10,173 bases of DNA from Clostridia bacterium (GCA_017540285.1 JAFYBI010000354.1:1-10173); one strand, 5' to 3'. Numbered from the stretch's first letter, positions 1 to 7,724 are shown. The notes: generated by a model not told the origin, from the sequence alone. Numbers and translations: made by a program.

Positions 1-10
1 AAACTGAACA

Positions 11-65
11 GGGGGATGCTGCACTTGCTCCTGAAACGGAGGAGTGCGGCACCCCCTTTGTTGTT
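11..65 (+). terminator. Intrinsic terminator of an unseen upstream gene
   Basis: Long stem-loop: GGGGG at 11-15 pairs with CCCCC at 52-56. After a bulged A16 the pairing continues through TGCTGCACTT (17-26) against GGAGTGCGGCA (41-51), with one G-T wobble and small bulges, up to a CTCC/GGAG tip (28-31 with 38-41). A T-rich tail (TTTGTTGTT, 57-65) follows on the plus strand, so it most likely ends a plus-strand transcript entering from the left. The minus-strand tail is less T-rich. No coding region is visible in the first 95 bases. Confidence 0.7.
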
Positions 66-159
66 CCGGATGAGGGCCGGGGGCCCTTCCTCGGAATGAC
101 ACCGTCAAGTGCAGCTTCACGCCTCAATGCTATTGCGGCAGCTCCTCTTTTTCTCTTCG

Positions 160-190
160 CTCCCGCCCTTCACTTTCGCGGGAGTTTTTT
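160..190 (+). terminator. Intrinsic terminator abutting the promoter of the GH92 gene
   Basis: A perfect 7-bp inverted repeat, CTCCCGC (160-166) and GCGGGAG (178-184), with an 11-base loop, is followed at once by six T (185-190). This is a textbook Rho-independent terminator on the plus strand. It sits only one base before the TATAAT at 192-197, so it would insulate the operon from read-through. The stretch 66-159 between the two terminators holds a small GC-rich stem (72-88) and no gene that I can support. Confidence 0.75.
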
Positions 191-197
191 GTATAAT
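169..197 (+). promoter_or_regulatory. Sigma-A type promoter of the GH92 operon
   Basis: The -10 box TATAAT (192-197) matches the consensus perfectly. TTCACT (169-174) lies 17 bp upstream and matches the -35 consensus at four of six positions; it falls in the loop of the terminator hairpin. Predicted transcription starts near 204, leaving a leader of about 45 bases. The gene's ribosome binding site GGAGG (237-241) lies 7 bases before the ATG at 249. This layout also rules out the longer reading frame beginning at 96, because the promoter would lie inside it. Confidence 0.7.
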
Positions 198-248
198 GAT
201 GCAGAGAAGTATTACCGGAATCCCGAAATCCGACCCGGAGGTATTCTT

Positions 249-2330
249 ATGCGTACGAATCCGAAAACGCCGGCGGAAGCCGTCAATCCTTACATCGGAA
301 CCATCGGCCACCTCTTGACCGCCACCCGCCCGGTCACCGCGCTGCCTCACAGCTGGGCGCGGATCTTCCCGACCGTCACGCCGCAGGTGATGGACTACTT
401 CATCGCCGAGAAGATCGCGTCTTTCCCGGCAGGCCCCCTCGCGATCGCGTTTGCCGCGGCGGATGCGTCCGATCCGGGCGAGGCCGTGTCCCGCTTCGAC
501 GTCACCGCGGTCGATTCCCACCCCTATGCGTTTGAGGTGTTCCTCGAGGATTCGGGCATCGGCGTCAGCGGCACCACCGGCATGCATTCCTTCGTCTACC
601 GCGCCGAGGACGCCGGAAAGATCTTCGTGAGCGGCCGAGAAGCCGTCTTTGCAGTCTCGGACGGCGTGCTCTTCGTCGAGGCGCCGGAGGGCAAACGGGG
701 GCGGAGGGCCTATACGGCGATCCGGCTGTCCTGCCCGTTCGAGGCGGAGATCCGGGACGGATGCGCCGTCCTCTCGGGCGTGTCCTCTCCCTGCGAGCTT
801 TACGCCGCCATGTCCTATATTTCCGTGGAAAAGGCGAAGGAGATCTACGCGCGGGAGCTCGCGGGACAGGACTTCGCGTCTGTTTCCGCGGCGTCCAAAG
901 CGGTGTGGGAGGATCTGCTCGGCCGCGTCCGGGTGAGCGGGAACACGGACGGCGTGCGCACCGCGTATTACACCGCCCTCTACCGCTCCTTCGGCAAGAT
1001 GTTCCAGTACGGCGAGTACGGCAGCTACTATTCCGGGTACGACAAAAAGGTCCATGCGGGCGAATTCTACACCGTCGACCAGCTCTGGGACAGCTTCCGC
1101 TCGATGCACCCGCTGCAGCTGCTCCTCGAACCGGAGCGCCACCGCGTCATGCTCGACAGCTACGCCGAAATGTACAGGCAGACCGGCGCGATGCCCTCCT
1201 TCCCGACCGAAGACGGCGACCGCCCCTGCATGCTCGGCTTCCACGCGGCCTCCCTCTTCGCGGACGCGCTGGCCAAGGGGATCCCCGCCGACTTCGAGAC
1301 GGCTTACCGCGGGATCCGCCGCAACGCCACGGAGATCTCCATGCTGCCGTGGGTCGGGGACAGGCCCGCCGGCGAGCTGGAGCGCTGCTATTACGAAAAG
1401 GGCTTCTTCCCCGCGCTCGAGAACGGACAGGAGGAGTGGATCGCCGACGCCGATTCCTTCGAGAGACGGCAGAGCGTCGCCGTGACGCTCGAACACGCCT
1501 ACGACGACTGGTGCGCGGCGCAGCTCGCGAAGCATCTCGGGTATGAGGACGACGCCGCGCTGTTCGCAAAGAGGGCCCTGAACTATCAAAACGTCTACAA
1601 CCGGGAGATCGGCTTCATGGCGCCGAAGAACGCCGCGGGCGAATGGATCCGCGACTACGATCCCATGCGGGGCGGCGGGCAGGGCGGACGCGCGTACTTC
1701 GCCGAGTGCAACGCCTACACCTTCAACTTCTCCGTATGGCACGACATCGAAGGGCTGGCGGCGCTCATGGGCGGACCGGATGCCCTGGCGGACCGCCTCG
1801 ACGAGCTCTTCACGACGCCCGCGCCCGGCAAATACGGCTTCCTCGATCAGTTCCCGGATTCGACGGGGCTTCTCGGCATGTTCTGCATGGGCAACGAGCC
1901 GTCCTTCCACATCCCGTATTTCTATAACTACGTCGGCAGGCCGTGGATGACTCAGCGGCGGCTGCGCACGATCATGGACCTCTGGTTCACCGACTCCCCG
2001 CTCGGGATCTGCGGCGACGAAGACAGCGGGGCGATGTCCTCGTGGTACGCCTTCTCCGGCATCGGGCTCTATCCCGTTTGTCCCGGCAAGCCGGAGTACG
2101 CCCTGTCCTCTCCGCTCTTCGACGAGGTGACGATCAAGGTGTCGGGCGGCGAATTCGTTATCCGCGCGGAGGGTGCCGGGGACGGCCTGCGGTATATCCA
2201 GTCCGCTGTCCTGAACGGCGGCGCCTTCGATCGCGCCTTCCTCACGCACCGGGAGCTGACGGCCGGCGGCGAGCTCGTTCTGAAGATGGGCAGCCGTCCG
2301 AACAGGGAATGGGCGGTGCGCACAAAATGA
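249..2330 (+). CDS. GH92-family alpha-mannosidase, cytoplasmic
   Basis: 693-residue glycoside hydrolase of family GH92, whose known members are calcium-dependent, inverting exo-acting alpha-mannosidases. The N-terminal beta-sandwich spans roughly residues 5-200 and starts with the family's opening motif as VNPYIGT. The (alpha/alpha)6 barrel spans about 215-680. Visible family motifs include WDSFR (W280, D281, the sugar-contacting region), AECNAY with E486 as the likely general acid, GNEP (548-551), GDEDSGAMSSWY with D590 and D592 as the candidate catalytic bases, and YPVCPG. The spacing from acid to base (106 residues) fits the family. The start at 249 was chosen because GGAGG lies 7 bases upstream and a promoter lies inside the longer frame. 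There is no signal peptide, so it should act on imported oligosaccharides. The N-terminal segment after VNPYIGT is divergent from the usual GHTFPGA-like sequence. Its stop overlaps the next start (ATGA), indicating translational coupling. Family assignment is firm; the exact linkage cannot be read from sequence. Confidence 0.9.
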   Translation: MRTNPKTPAEAVNPYIGTIGHLLTATRPVTALPHSWARIFPTVTPQVMDYFIAEKIASFPAGPLAIAFAAADASDPGEAVSRFDVTAVDSHPYAFEVFLEDSGIGVSGTTGMHSFVYRAEDAGKIFVSGREAVFAVSDGVLFVEAPEGKRGRRAYTAIRLSCPFEAEIRDGCAVLSGVSSPCELYAAMSYISVEKAKEIYARELAGQDFASVSAASKAVWEDLLGRVRVSGNTDGVRTAYYTALYRSFGKMFQYGEYGSYYSGYDKKVHAGEFYTVDQLWDSFRSMHPLQLLLEPERHRVMLDSYAEMYRQTGAMPSFPTEDGDRPCMLGFHAASLFADALAKGIPADFETAYRGIRRNATEISMLPWVGDRPAGELERCYYEKGFFPALENGQEEWIADADSFERRQSVAVTLEHAYDDWCAAQLAKHLGYEDDAALFAKRALNYQNVYNREIGFMAPKNAAGEWIRDYDPMRGGGQGGRAYFAECNAYTFNFSVWHDIEGLAALMGGPDALADRLDELFTTPAPGKYGFLDQFPDSTGLLGMFCMGNEPSFHIPYFYNYVGRPWMTQRRLRTIMDLWFTDSPLGICGDEDSGAMSSWYAFSGIGLYPVCPGKPEYALSSPLFDEVTIKVSGGEFVIRAEGAGDGLRYIQSAVLNGGAFDRAFLTHRELTAGGELVLKMGSRPNREWAVRTK

Positions 2331-5300
2331 ACGGACGGATCAGGCGCGGACTTCTCGGTGGGCTGGCGGCGCTCTGCCTCCTCTTCCCCCTCGCGGGATG
2401 CAGGCGGCAGGAGGGCAGCCCCGCGCCGGAGACGTCCGCTCAGCCGGAATGGCCGGAAACAGAGACGCCGGCGGAAACCGATCCGCCGGAATCCGAAAAC
2501 AGGGAGGACGCCATGACGCAGGAACCCGAAAAACCCGCGGAGCCGAAGTTCACGGACTGGCCCGGGACCATTGAGGCGGCGAATGAACGCGCGAACGGCG
2601 TGCAGGGCCGGTTCACCGACGCGGGGCGGAACAAATTCCTCGTGACGAACGGATCAATGTCCCTGCTCTACGATCTGACCGGAAACGGCAGCAAGGGCGT
2701 CGAGGCGATCGGCAACGCAGAGGGGCAGCCGTATTTCGAGCATACGATGGACGCGTATTTCCTTCTGCCGGACGGGACGCGCTGTTCGGCGTCGCGCTCT
2801 CCGAAGAACGGGCGGATGAACAGTCACCGCCTCGGATACTATTACTACGATTTCCGCTTCTGCGATCAGCTCTTCGTGAAGGCGGATGCCGAGGGCGGCG
2901 CCGGCGAGGATTTCTACGATATCCTCGCGAATGCCGGGGCCTGGAACGTGAACGACACGAGCCCCGTCAAAAAGAAGGACGGCGGGATCTCCTACAAGGT
3001 CACGAGCTCCTACGACCCGTATATCTTCGCCGGGGTGCATTACAGCGCGGAGGAGTATGACGCGGTCGAAATGACGATCCGGACCGAGCGCGCGTCGGCG
3101 GGGGAATTCTACCTCGTCGCCGGCTCCTGCGAGAGCTACACCGCCGATCAGCGGACATCCTTCCAGGTGACGCCCGGCGAGTGGACGACCGTCGTGGTGC
3201 CGCTCACCGTGATCCCGGACTACACCGGCTGGGTCAAGGGCTTCCGCATCGACTGCGGCGCGGAGAAGGACGAAGCCGTCGAGGTGCGGACGCTCCGGGC
3301 GGTGAAGATCGGCTCGGCCTCCGTCCCGTTTGCGCTGGAACGCATCTTCCACACCTATTCCGACAAGGTGCACGAGGTCCTGCGCGCCGTTGCGACGAAC
3401 CGGTATGACGGCGGCGGGCGGTTTGAGACCGAAACGGCGATCCCGGCGGATACGGTCGCGGGGATCCTCTTGAAAAACGCCTCCGGGGAATCCGGAACCC
3501 TCGACGGCTTCGATTTCGCGACGGCGGAGTTCGTCGGATTCGATATCCGGGGCGTCGGGGTGTACGGCGTGATCCTGCCGGACGCGAAGGACAACGGCGA
3601 CATCCGGGTCTCGCTCCGGGACGGCATGTACGTCGTCACCCGCGGGATCGATCTGAAGGCGAGCATCCGGAAAGGCGGCGACGTCCTCTTCGGGCAGCGG
3701 CTCTATACGTCGGCGGACCACGATTTCGACGGGCTGCGGCGGGAGGCGGCGATCGAGCGGACGCCCCTCGGGAGCGTGCGGATCACCGCGGCCTCCGACG
3801 GCGCGAAGTACAAGGGCTACGACGCGCTCGCCGGCTGCTACCGCTTTGCCCTGAACGGCTCCGATTTCAACCGCGCGTATTATCAGGAGCCGGACAAACA
3901 CTTCGCCGTGCACGCCGAGATCGAGGGCGACGGCGGGGCGGACCGCACGGTCTACGTCCAGGTCTCCTGCGCGCCGTACGGATGCCTTGAGAGCGCCGCG
4001 CTGCTGGACGAGAACAACGTGATGCTGCCCCTGCCGATCGAGGTGTCGAAGAACTTCTGCGGTGAGATCGAGGAGCCGCTCTTCGACCCGGAGGATCCGG
4101 CATACGGCGAGGCGTATTTCCCGCTGACGATCGGGGGGAACGAGGTCAAGCGGTTCACCGTGCTGCACCTCTATCAGAACTGGGGGAACTACCCCCTGAA
4201 GCAGCTCTCGTCCATTGCGTTCCACATCCCGTACTATCACCTGTCCGTGGGCACGACGGAGTCCAACTGCATTGCGCCGTATTTCGTGTTCGCGAAGGAC
4301 GGATGGACCCTGCCGGACTTCCGCGCGAACTCCGCGCCGTTCTGGTCGACGCAGCCCCAGCACACGAGCGCGGGACGGCTGTACTTCCTGCAGTACCGGG
4401 ACGCGGACGGGAGGGCGAATCTGTCCGAATCCCAGCACGCGGAGATCGCCTCCGCCGGACCGGTCTACGCCGACATCGCGATGGACTACCTCTCCGACGA
4501 CGGCAGGATCCGGGCGTCCTACCGCCACGCGGAGACGGCGCAGACCGACGAGACCCGGACGTACTACACGATCACCCTGGACGTGCTGGAGCCCGTGAAG
4601 ATCGCGGATTTCCGCCGGGACTTCTCGTTCTTCACCTTCGACGGCCGGTCGGTGTATTACAAAAAAATGGGCTGGCTCAACGAGACCGGCCGGTCCGTCA
4701 CCTCGGACGTGCACCGCGGCGAGCGGATCATCATGCTCGGGCGGGAATATCCCTATTACGACTACTTCGGCGGGAACGTCACCGATTCCGTGAACTTCGC
4801 CCTGATCGTGCGGCGCGCAGACATCACGATCGGCGGCAAACCGTACGACGGCGGCTTCGTCCTCTATGACCGCGCGGACGGCTCGCTGAACCGGGGTTCT
4901 TTGTCGCTCGATCTCGGTGAGGTGACGCTCCTGCCGGGCGACCGGATGGAGATCGAGATGATCCTCTTGCCGTGGGGCTATTCGACGAGCGCGGACGACG
5001 CGAATGTCCGGGCGGTGCGGGAGGATTCCTGCCGCGATCCGTACTGCCTGACCGTCCTCGAGGGCGAGCCCGTCGAAGACTGCTTCATCCCGTCGGTCCG
5101 CGCGAAGGACGGCCGGGCGTCGTTCCGGCTCACGGGCGGGAGGAACACCGCCGCCGTCCGGGTGTACGGTTTCGATTCCTATGCGCCGCCGCGCGTGAGC
5201 TTCCGGGCGGACGGCAAAGACACGGACATCGCGCTCGCCGGTCCGAACGGGTATGACGGGTATCAGGTGTACCGCGACGCCGACGGGACGTACTCCTTCT

Positions 5301-5359
5301 CCTTCAACGTCGACATGGACCGCGCCGGCGAATGGGAGATCACCGTCGAAGGTCCGTGA
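2327..5359 (+). CDS. Large surface lipoprotein of unrecognised family with CBM-like domain
   Basis: 1010-residue protein. Residues 1-25 form a lipoprotein signal peptide: basic start, hydrophobic core and canonical lipobox LAGC with the acylated Cys at 25. An acidic E/P/T-rich linker (about 26-75) should hold the body away from the membrane. Residues about 205-328 read as a beta-sandwich of carbohydrate-binding type, with alternating strands, a PGEWTTVVVPL-like edge strand and a closing strand ending in LRAVKIG. The remainder is beta-rich and aromatic-rich, with many Tyr, Trp and Asp-Gly turns; I see no catalytic motif that I can name. The start is the ATG within the ATGA overlap with the GH92 stop; the Shine-Dalgarno signal is weak, consistent with coupling. 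The reading frame is open further upstream (from 1943), but that part is the shadow of the GH92 gene. Operon position suggests binding or processing of the glycan handled by the mannosidase. It could be a new carbohydrate-active enzyme or a glycan-binding protein; function is unassigned. Confidence 0.85.
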   Translation: MNGRIRRGLLGGLAALCLLFPLAGCRRQEGSPAPETSAQPEWPETETPAETDPPESENREDAMTQEPEKPAEPKFTDWPGTIEAANERANGVQGRFTDAGRNKFLVTNGSMSLLYDLTGNGSKGVEAIGNAEGQPYFEHTMDAYFLLPDGTRCSASRSPKNGRMNSHRLGYYYYDFRFCDQLFVKADAEGGAGEDFYDILANAGAWNVNDTSPVKKKDGGISYKVTSSYDPYIFAGVHYSAEEYDAVEMTIRTERASAGEFYLVAGSCESYTADQRTSFQVTPGEWTTVVVPLTVIPDYTGWVKGFRIDCGAEKDEAVEVRTLRAVKIGSASVPFALERIFHTYSDKVHEVLRAVATNRYDGGGRFETETAIPADTVAGILLKNASGESGTLDGFDFATAEFVGFDIRGVGVYGVILPDAKDNGDIRVSLRDGMYVVTRGIDLKASIRKGGDVLFGQRLYTSADHDFDGLRREAAIERTPLGSVRITAASDGAKYKGYDALAGCYRFALNGSDFNRAYYQEPDKHFAVHAEIEGDGGADRTVYVQVSCAPYGCLESAALLDENNVMLPLPIEVSKNFCGEIEEPLFDPEDPAYGEAYFPLTIGGNEVKRFTVLHLYQNWGNYPLKQLSSIAFHIPYYHLSVGTTESNCIAPYFVFAKDGWTLPDFRANSAPFWSTQPQHTSAGRLYFLQYRDADGRANLSESQHAEIASAGPVYADIAMDYLSDDGRIRASYRHAETAQTDETRTYYTITLDVLEPVKIADFRRDFSFFTFDGRSVYYKKMGWLNETGRSVTSDVHRGERIIMLGREYPYYDYFGGNVTDSVNFALIVRRADITIGGKPYDGGFVLYDRADGSLNRGSLSLDLGEVTLLPGDRMEIEMILLPWGYSTSADDANVRAVREDSCRDPYCLTVLEGEPVEDCFIPSVRAKDGRASFRLTGGRNTAAVRVYGFDSYAPPRVSFRADGKDTDIALAGPNGYDGYQVYRDADGTYSFSFNVDMDRAGEWEITVEGP

Positions 5360-5413
5360 CGGCGGTCCGGCCGCATTTCCATCCGAAATAACCTTGCATA
5401 CAGGAGGTATCCG

Positions 5414-6805
5414 ATGTTTGCTTACACCACTCCCGAAAAGGCCGGCGTCCGGAGCGAAGGGATCATCCGCTTCCTCGACGACATGAAGGCAAAGCGGCTG
5501 CACATGCACGCCATGATGATCCTGCGGCACGGCGAGGTGATCGCCGAGGCTTCGTTCGCCCCGTGGTCGGGGGACAATCTGCACATGCTCTTCTCCCTTT
5601 CGAAGAGCTTCACGTCGACCGCCGTCGGATTCGCGGTGCAGGACGGGCTGCTCCGCGTGAGCGACCGCCTCGTCGATTTCTTCCCCGATCTGCTCCCCGC
5701 GCAGCCCTGCGAGAACATGCAGAAGATGACCCTGAAGCATCTTCTCACCATGAACACCGGGCACGGCGAGGAACCGCGCTGGAGCGGGGAAAACTGGGAA
5801 AAGGTCTTCCTCCGCAGCTACGTCGAATACGAGCCCGGGACGCACTTCCTTTACAATACCTTCGCCACCTACATGCTCGCGGCGGTGGTGCAGCGCGTCA
5901 CGGGAAAGAAGCTGCTCGCCTATCTCCGCGAAAAGCTGATGGATCCCCTCGGGATGAGCGGGGACATCTGGTTCGATGAGTCTCCCTCCGGGGTGGCGAC
6001 GGGCGGCTTCGGGCTCAACGTCCGGGTCGAAGACATCGCCAAACTCGGCCAGTTCTACCTGCAGGGCGGAGTCTGGGAAGGAAAGCAGCTTCTGAACGAC
6101 CAGTGGATCGCGGACGCGGCGACGCCGTGGTCAGACAACCGGAATCACGGCGGCGAGGACTCCGACTGGGGATCCGGATACGGGTATCAGTTCTGGATGT
6201 GCAAGCCGGAACACGTCTTCCGCGGCGACGGCGCGTACGGGCAGTACTGCGTCGTGATGCCGGATCAGGACATGGTCATCGCCATCAACAGCGGCGTGGA
6301 CGACATGGGCGCGGTCCTCGACTCGATCTGGTCGAACATCCTGCCGTGCGTGGAGGACGCCCCGATCCCGGAGGAGAATCCCGCGCTGGAAGCCCGGCTC
6401 GCCGACACGGATACGCCTCCCTGCTGGGAAGAGTTCGGCTGGACCGCGCCCGTATTCGATCCGGTGCCGGAGAAACGCTGGCGCGGCGAATACTGCCTCG
6501 GTCAGGACAACGCGCTGAACGCGGACACGCTCACGGTCGAGGCGGACTGCCTGCTCCTGAAAAAAGAGGAGCACACCGAGCGGATCCCGCTCTGCCGGGA
6601 ACGGTGGATCCTGACGGAGGACGGGGAAAGCGCCGTGCGGGCCGCGAACACGGAGGACGGGCTGCTTTTGCACATGTGCCATGTCAAAACGCCGTTTGAG
6701 ACGACCGTGAATATGAAATTCGTGCCGCACGGCGTGAAGATCGGGGTCCGCCGCGGATACGGGCTGGGCGGCGACAGGACCTGGTTCGTCGGCCACCGGA
6801 AGTAA
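5414..6805 (+). CDS. Serine hydrolase, class C beta-lactamase/esterase family (S12-like)
   Basis: 463-residue cytoplasmic protein of the penicillin-binding-protein-like serine hydrolase family. The nucleophile motif SxxK is SLSK, with S61 and K64, followed by the typical SFTSTAVGFAVQDG helix. The second motif is YNT (Y147, N148), where most relatives have YxN. The third, usually HxG or KTG, appears as GDGAYGQ (271-277) before a strand ending in VIAINSG. Residues from about 320 to the end form a beta-rich C-terminal domain seen in longer members of this family. There is no signal peptide or membrane segment. The start has an ideal AGGAGG (5402-5407) 6 bases upstream. It lies 54 bases after the lipoprotein gene with no clear promoter between, so it is probably the third gene of the operon. 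In a glycan locus a carbohydrate esterase or amidase role is plausible, but family members range from esterases to D-amino peptidases, and the substrate cannot be read here. Confidence 0.88.
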   Translation: MFAYTTPEKAGVRSEGIIRFLDDMKAKRLHMHAMMILRHGEVIAEASFAPWSGDNLHMLFSLSKSFTSTAVGFAVQDGLLRVSDRLVDFFPDLLPAQPCENMQKMTLKHLLTMNTGHGEEPRWSGENWEKVFLRSYVEYEPGTHFLYNTFATYMLAAVVQRVTGKKLLAYLREKLMDPLGMSGDIWFDESPSGVATGGFGLNVRVEDIAKLGQFYLQGGVWEGKQLLNDQWIADAATPWSDNRNHGGEDSDWGSGYGYQFWMCKPEHVFRGDGAYGQYCVVMPDQDMVIAINSGVDDMGAVLDSIWSNILPCVEDAPIPEENPALEARLADTDTPPCWEEFGWTAPVFDPVPEKRWRGEYCLGQDNALNADTLTVEADCLLLKKEEHTERIPLCRERWILTEDGESAVRAANTEDGLLLHMCHVKTPFETTVNMKFVPHGVKIGVRRGYGLGGDRTWFVGHRK

Positions 6806-6821
6806 TTCCCGGGCAAAGAAA

Positions 6822-6844
6822 AAAGAGGACGGCATATCCTCTTT
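6822..6844. terminator. Stem-loop after the serine hydrolase gene, possible bidirectional terminator
   Basis: A perfect 8-bp inverted repeat, AAAGAGGA (6822-6829) and TCCTCTTT (6837-6844), with a 7-base loop, starts 17 bases after the stop codon. On the plus strand only the end of the 3' arm is T-rich (CTTTG). Read on the minus strand it is followed by further T residues, so it looks stronger in that direction. It probably ends the operon at least partly. The rest of the 113-base gap (6806-6918) is GC-rich and shows no convincing promoter. Confidence 0.5.
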
Positions 6845-6918
6845 GTCCGCCGTTCCCGGAGCCCCGCCCGAAAATCCCTGCGTGCCCGCGCGGCAGGATC
6901 ACCGAAAGGAGACGACAG

Positions 6919-7692
6919 ATGAACCACTTCGGATGCGACGTTGCCCTTCTCTCCGTCACCGATACGGAATACGGCGCCGTCCTTCATTTCCACGACTGGG
7001 AGGCGTTCCGCGTCCCAGGCGACGATCAGCGGTATGAGCGCGCGTCGTTCTTCCGGGACGGACGGGAACACACGCTGATCCATACCCGGACCGGTGAGAT
7101 GGGCATGACCGCCGCGTCGACCGCCGCCTCGAAAATCATCTATACCTTCCGCCCGCGCTACCTCATCATGGTGGGGATCGCGGCGGGCATCGCGCTCACC
7201 GAGGTGGCGGAACAGATCTACGGAGACGTGATCGTGCCGGACGTGGTGTGGAACTATGCCGTCGGCAAGTTCGTCAGCCCGGACGCCGCGTTCATCACCT
7301 ACGGGGACGTGGGCTTTCTGCCCCGGTCCACCAGCGTCGCGGTGCCGGAGGAAATGCTGGCCTTCGTGCGGGAAGCCGCCGCCTCGCCGGAGAATCAGTG
7401 CCGCGTCCTCGTCGGGCCGATGGCCTGCGGGAGCACGGTCGTCGCGAACCGGAACATCCTCGACAAGCAGGTCTACTCGCAGTTCAAGGACACGATGGGG
7501 CTGGACATGGAGTCCTACGCGGTCGTCTATGCCGCGCTGCATGCCTCCGAGCCGCGTCCGCTCCCACTGATCGTCAAAAGCGTGTGCGACTATGCGAACA
7601 GCGAGAAATCGGACCAGTACCAGAAGTTCGCCGCCTACACGAGCTGTGAGTTCGCGAAGCTCCTGTACGAGAAATACCTGCCGCTGGATTAA
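6919..7692 (+). CDS. Nucleoside phosphorylase/nucleosidase superfamily protein (PNP_UDP fold)
   Basis: 257-residue single-domain protein of the superfamily that includes MTA/SAH nucleosidase, AMP nucleosidase and purine nucleoside phosphorylase; these enzymes cleave the N-glycosidic bond of nucleosides or nucleotides. Visible landmarks: the first strand with E17 (ALLSVTDTEYGAV, matching the acidic residue near the N terminus of MTA/SAH nucleosidase), MVGIAAGI (84-91), GDVIVPDVVWNY (102-113), GPMACGSTVVAN (166-177), the ribose-binding DMES with M197 and E198, and the C-terminal CDYAN with D224 as the likely catalytic Asp. All key positions appear intact. No signal peptide, so it is cytoplasmic. 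The start has AAAGGAG (6905-6911) 7 bases upstream. It may be co-transcribed with the serine hydrolase by read-through, but the stem-loop between them argues for some independence. The C-terminal block with SEKSDQYQKFAAYTS resembles nucleosidase domains used as effectors in larger signalling proteins, as well as housekeeping enzymes. Substrate is not determinable. Confidence 0.85.
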   Translation: MNHFGCDVALLSVTDTEYGAVLHFHDWEAFRVPGDDQRYERASFFRDGREHTLIHTRTGEMGMTAASTAASKIIYTFRPRYLIMVGIAAGIALTEVAEQIYGDVIVPDVVWNYAVGKFVSPDAAFITYGDVGFLPRSTSVAVPEEMLAFVREAAASPENQCRVLVGPMACGSTVVANRNILDKQVYSQFKDTMGLDMESYAVVYAALHASEPRPLPLIVKSVCDYANSEKSDQYQKFAAYTSCEFAKLLYEKYLPLD

Positions 7693-7724
7693 AACGGGCT
7701 TCACGCCTCCCGGAGGAAGAGCCC
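7691..7724 (-). terminator. Stem-loop between convergent genes, likely minus-strand terminator
   Basis: Outer arms GGGCT (7696-7700) and AGCCC (7720-7724) enclose inner arms CCTCC (7706-7710) and GGAGG (7712-7716). Read on the minus strand the stem is followed by GTTTTAA (7695 down to 7689), which fits an intrinsic terminator for the minus-strand gene that ends at 7701. On the plus strand the tail (CTTCT) is poor, so it may only weakly stop the gene ending at 7692. It overlaps the last codons of the minus-strand gene. Confidence 0.45.

Noticed and set aside
66..159. Possible small RNA between the two upstream terminators
   Set aside because: A GC-rich stem at 72-88 and a terminator at 160-190 are present, but I find no promoter within the stretch.
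96..248. Upstream extension of the GH92 protein with a hydrophobic, signal-like N terminus
   Set aside because: This stretch contains the terminator hairpin and promoter; there is no ribosome binding site near 96, while GGAGG is correctly placed for the ATG at 249.
117..2249. Long minus-strand open frame (710 codons) opposite the GH92 gene
   Set aside because: The plus-strand frame has clear GH92 motifs, and the antisense product is low-complexity in Arg, Gly and Val, as expected for the shadow of a GC-rich gene.
1943..2326. Extension of the lipoprotein frame upstream of 2327
   Set aside because: It overlaps conserved GH92 sequence and would bury the clear lipoprotein signal peptide inside the protein.
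5362..5374. Small GCGG/CCGC hairpin between the lipoprotein and serine hydrolase genes
   Set aside because: Four-base stem without a T-run; too weak to call a terminator in GC-rich DNA.
2654..5845. Minus-strand open frame of 1063 codons opposite the lipoprotein and serine hydrolase genes
   Set aside because: It spans two well-supported plus-strand genes, lacks recognisable domains and has the composition of an antisense GC-rich shadow.
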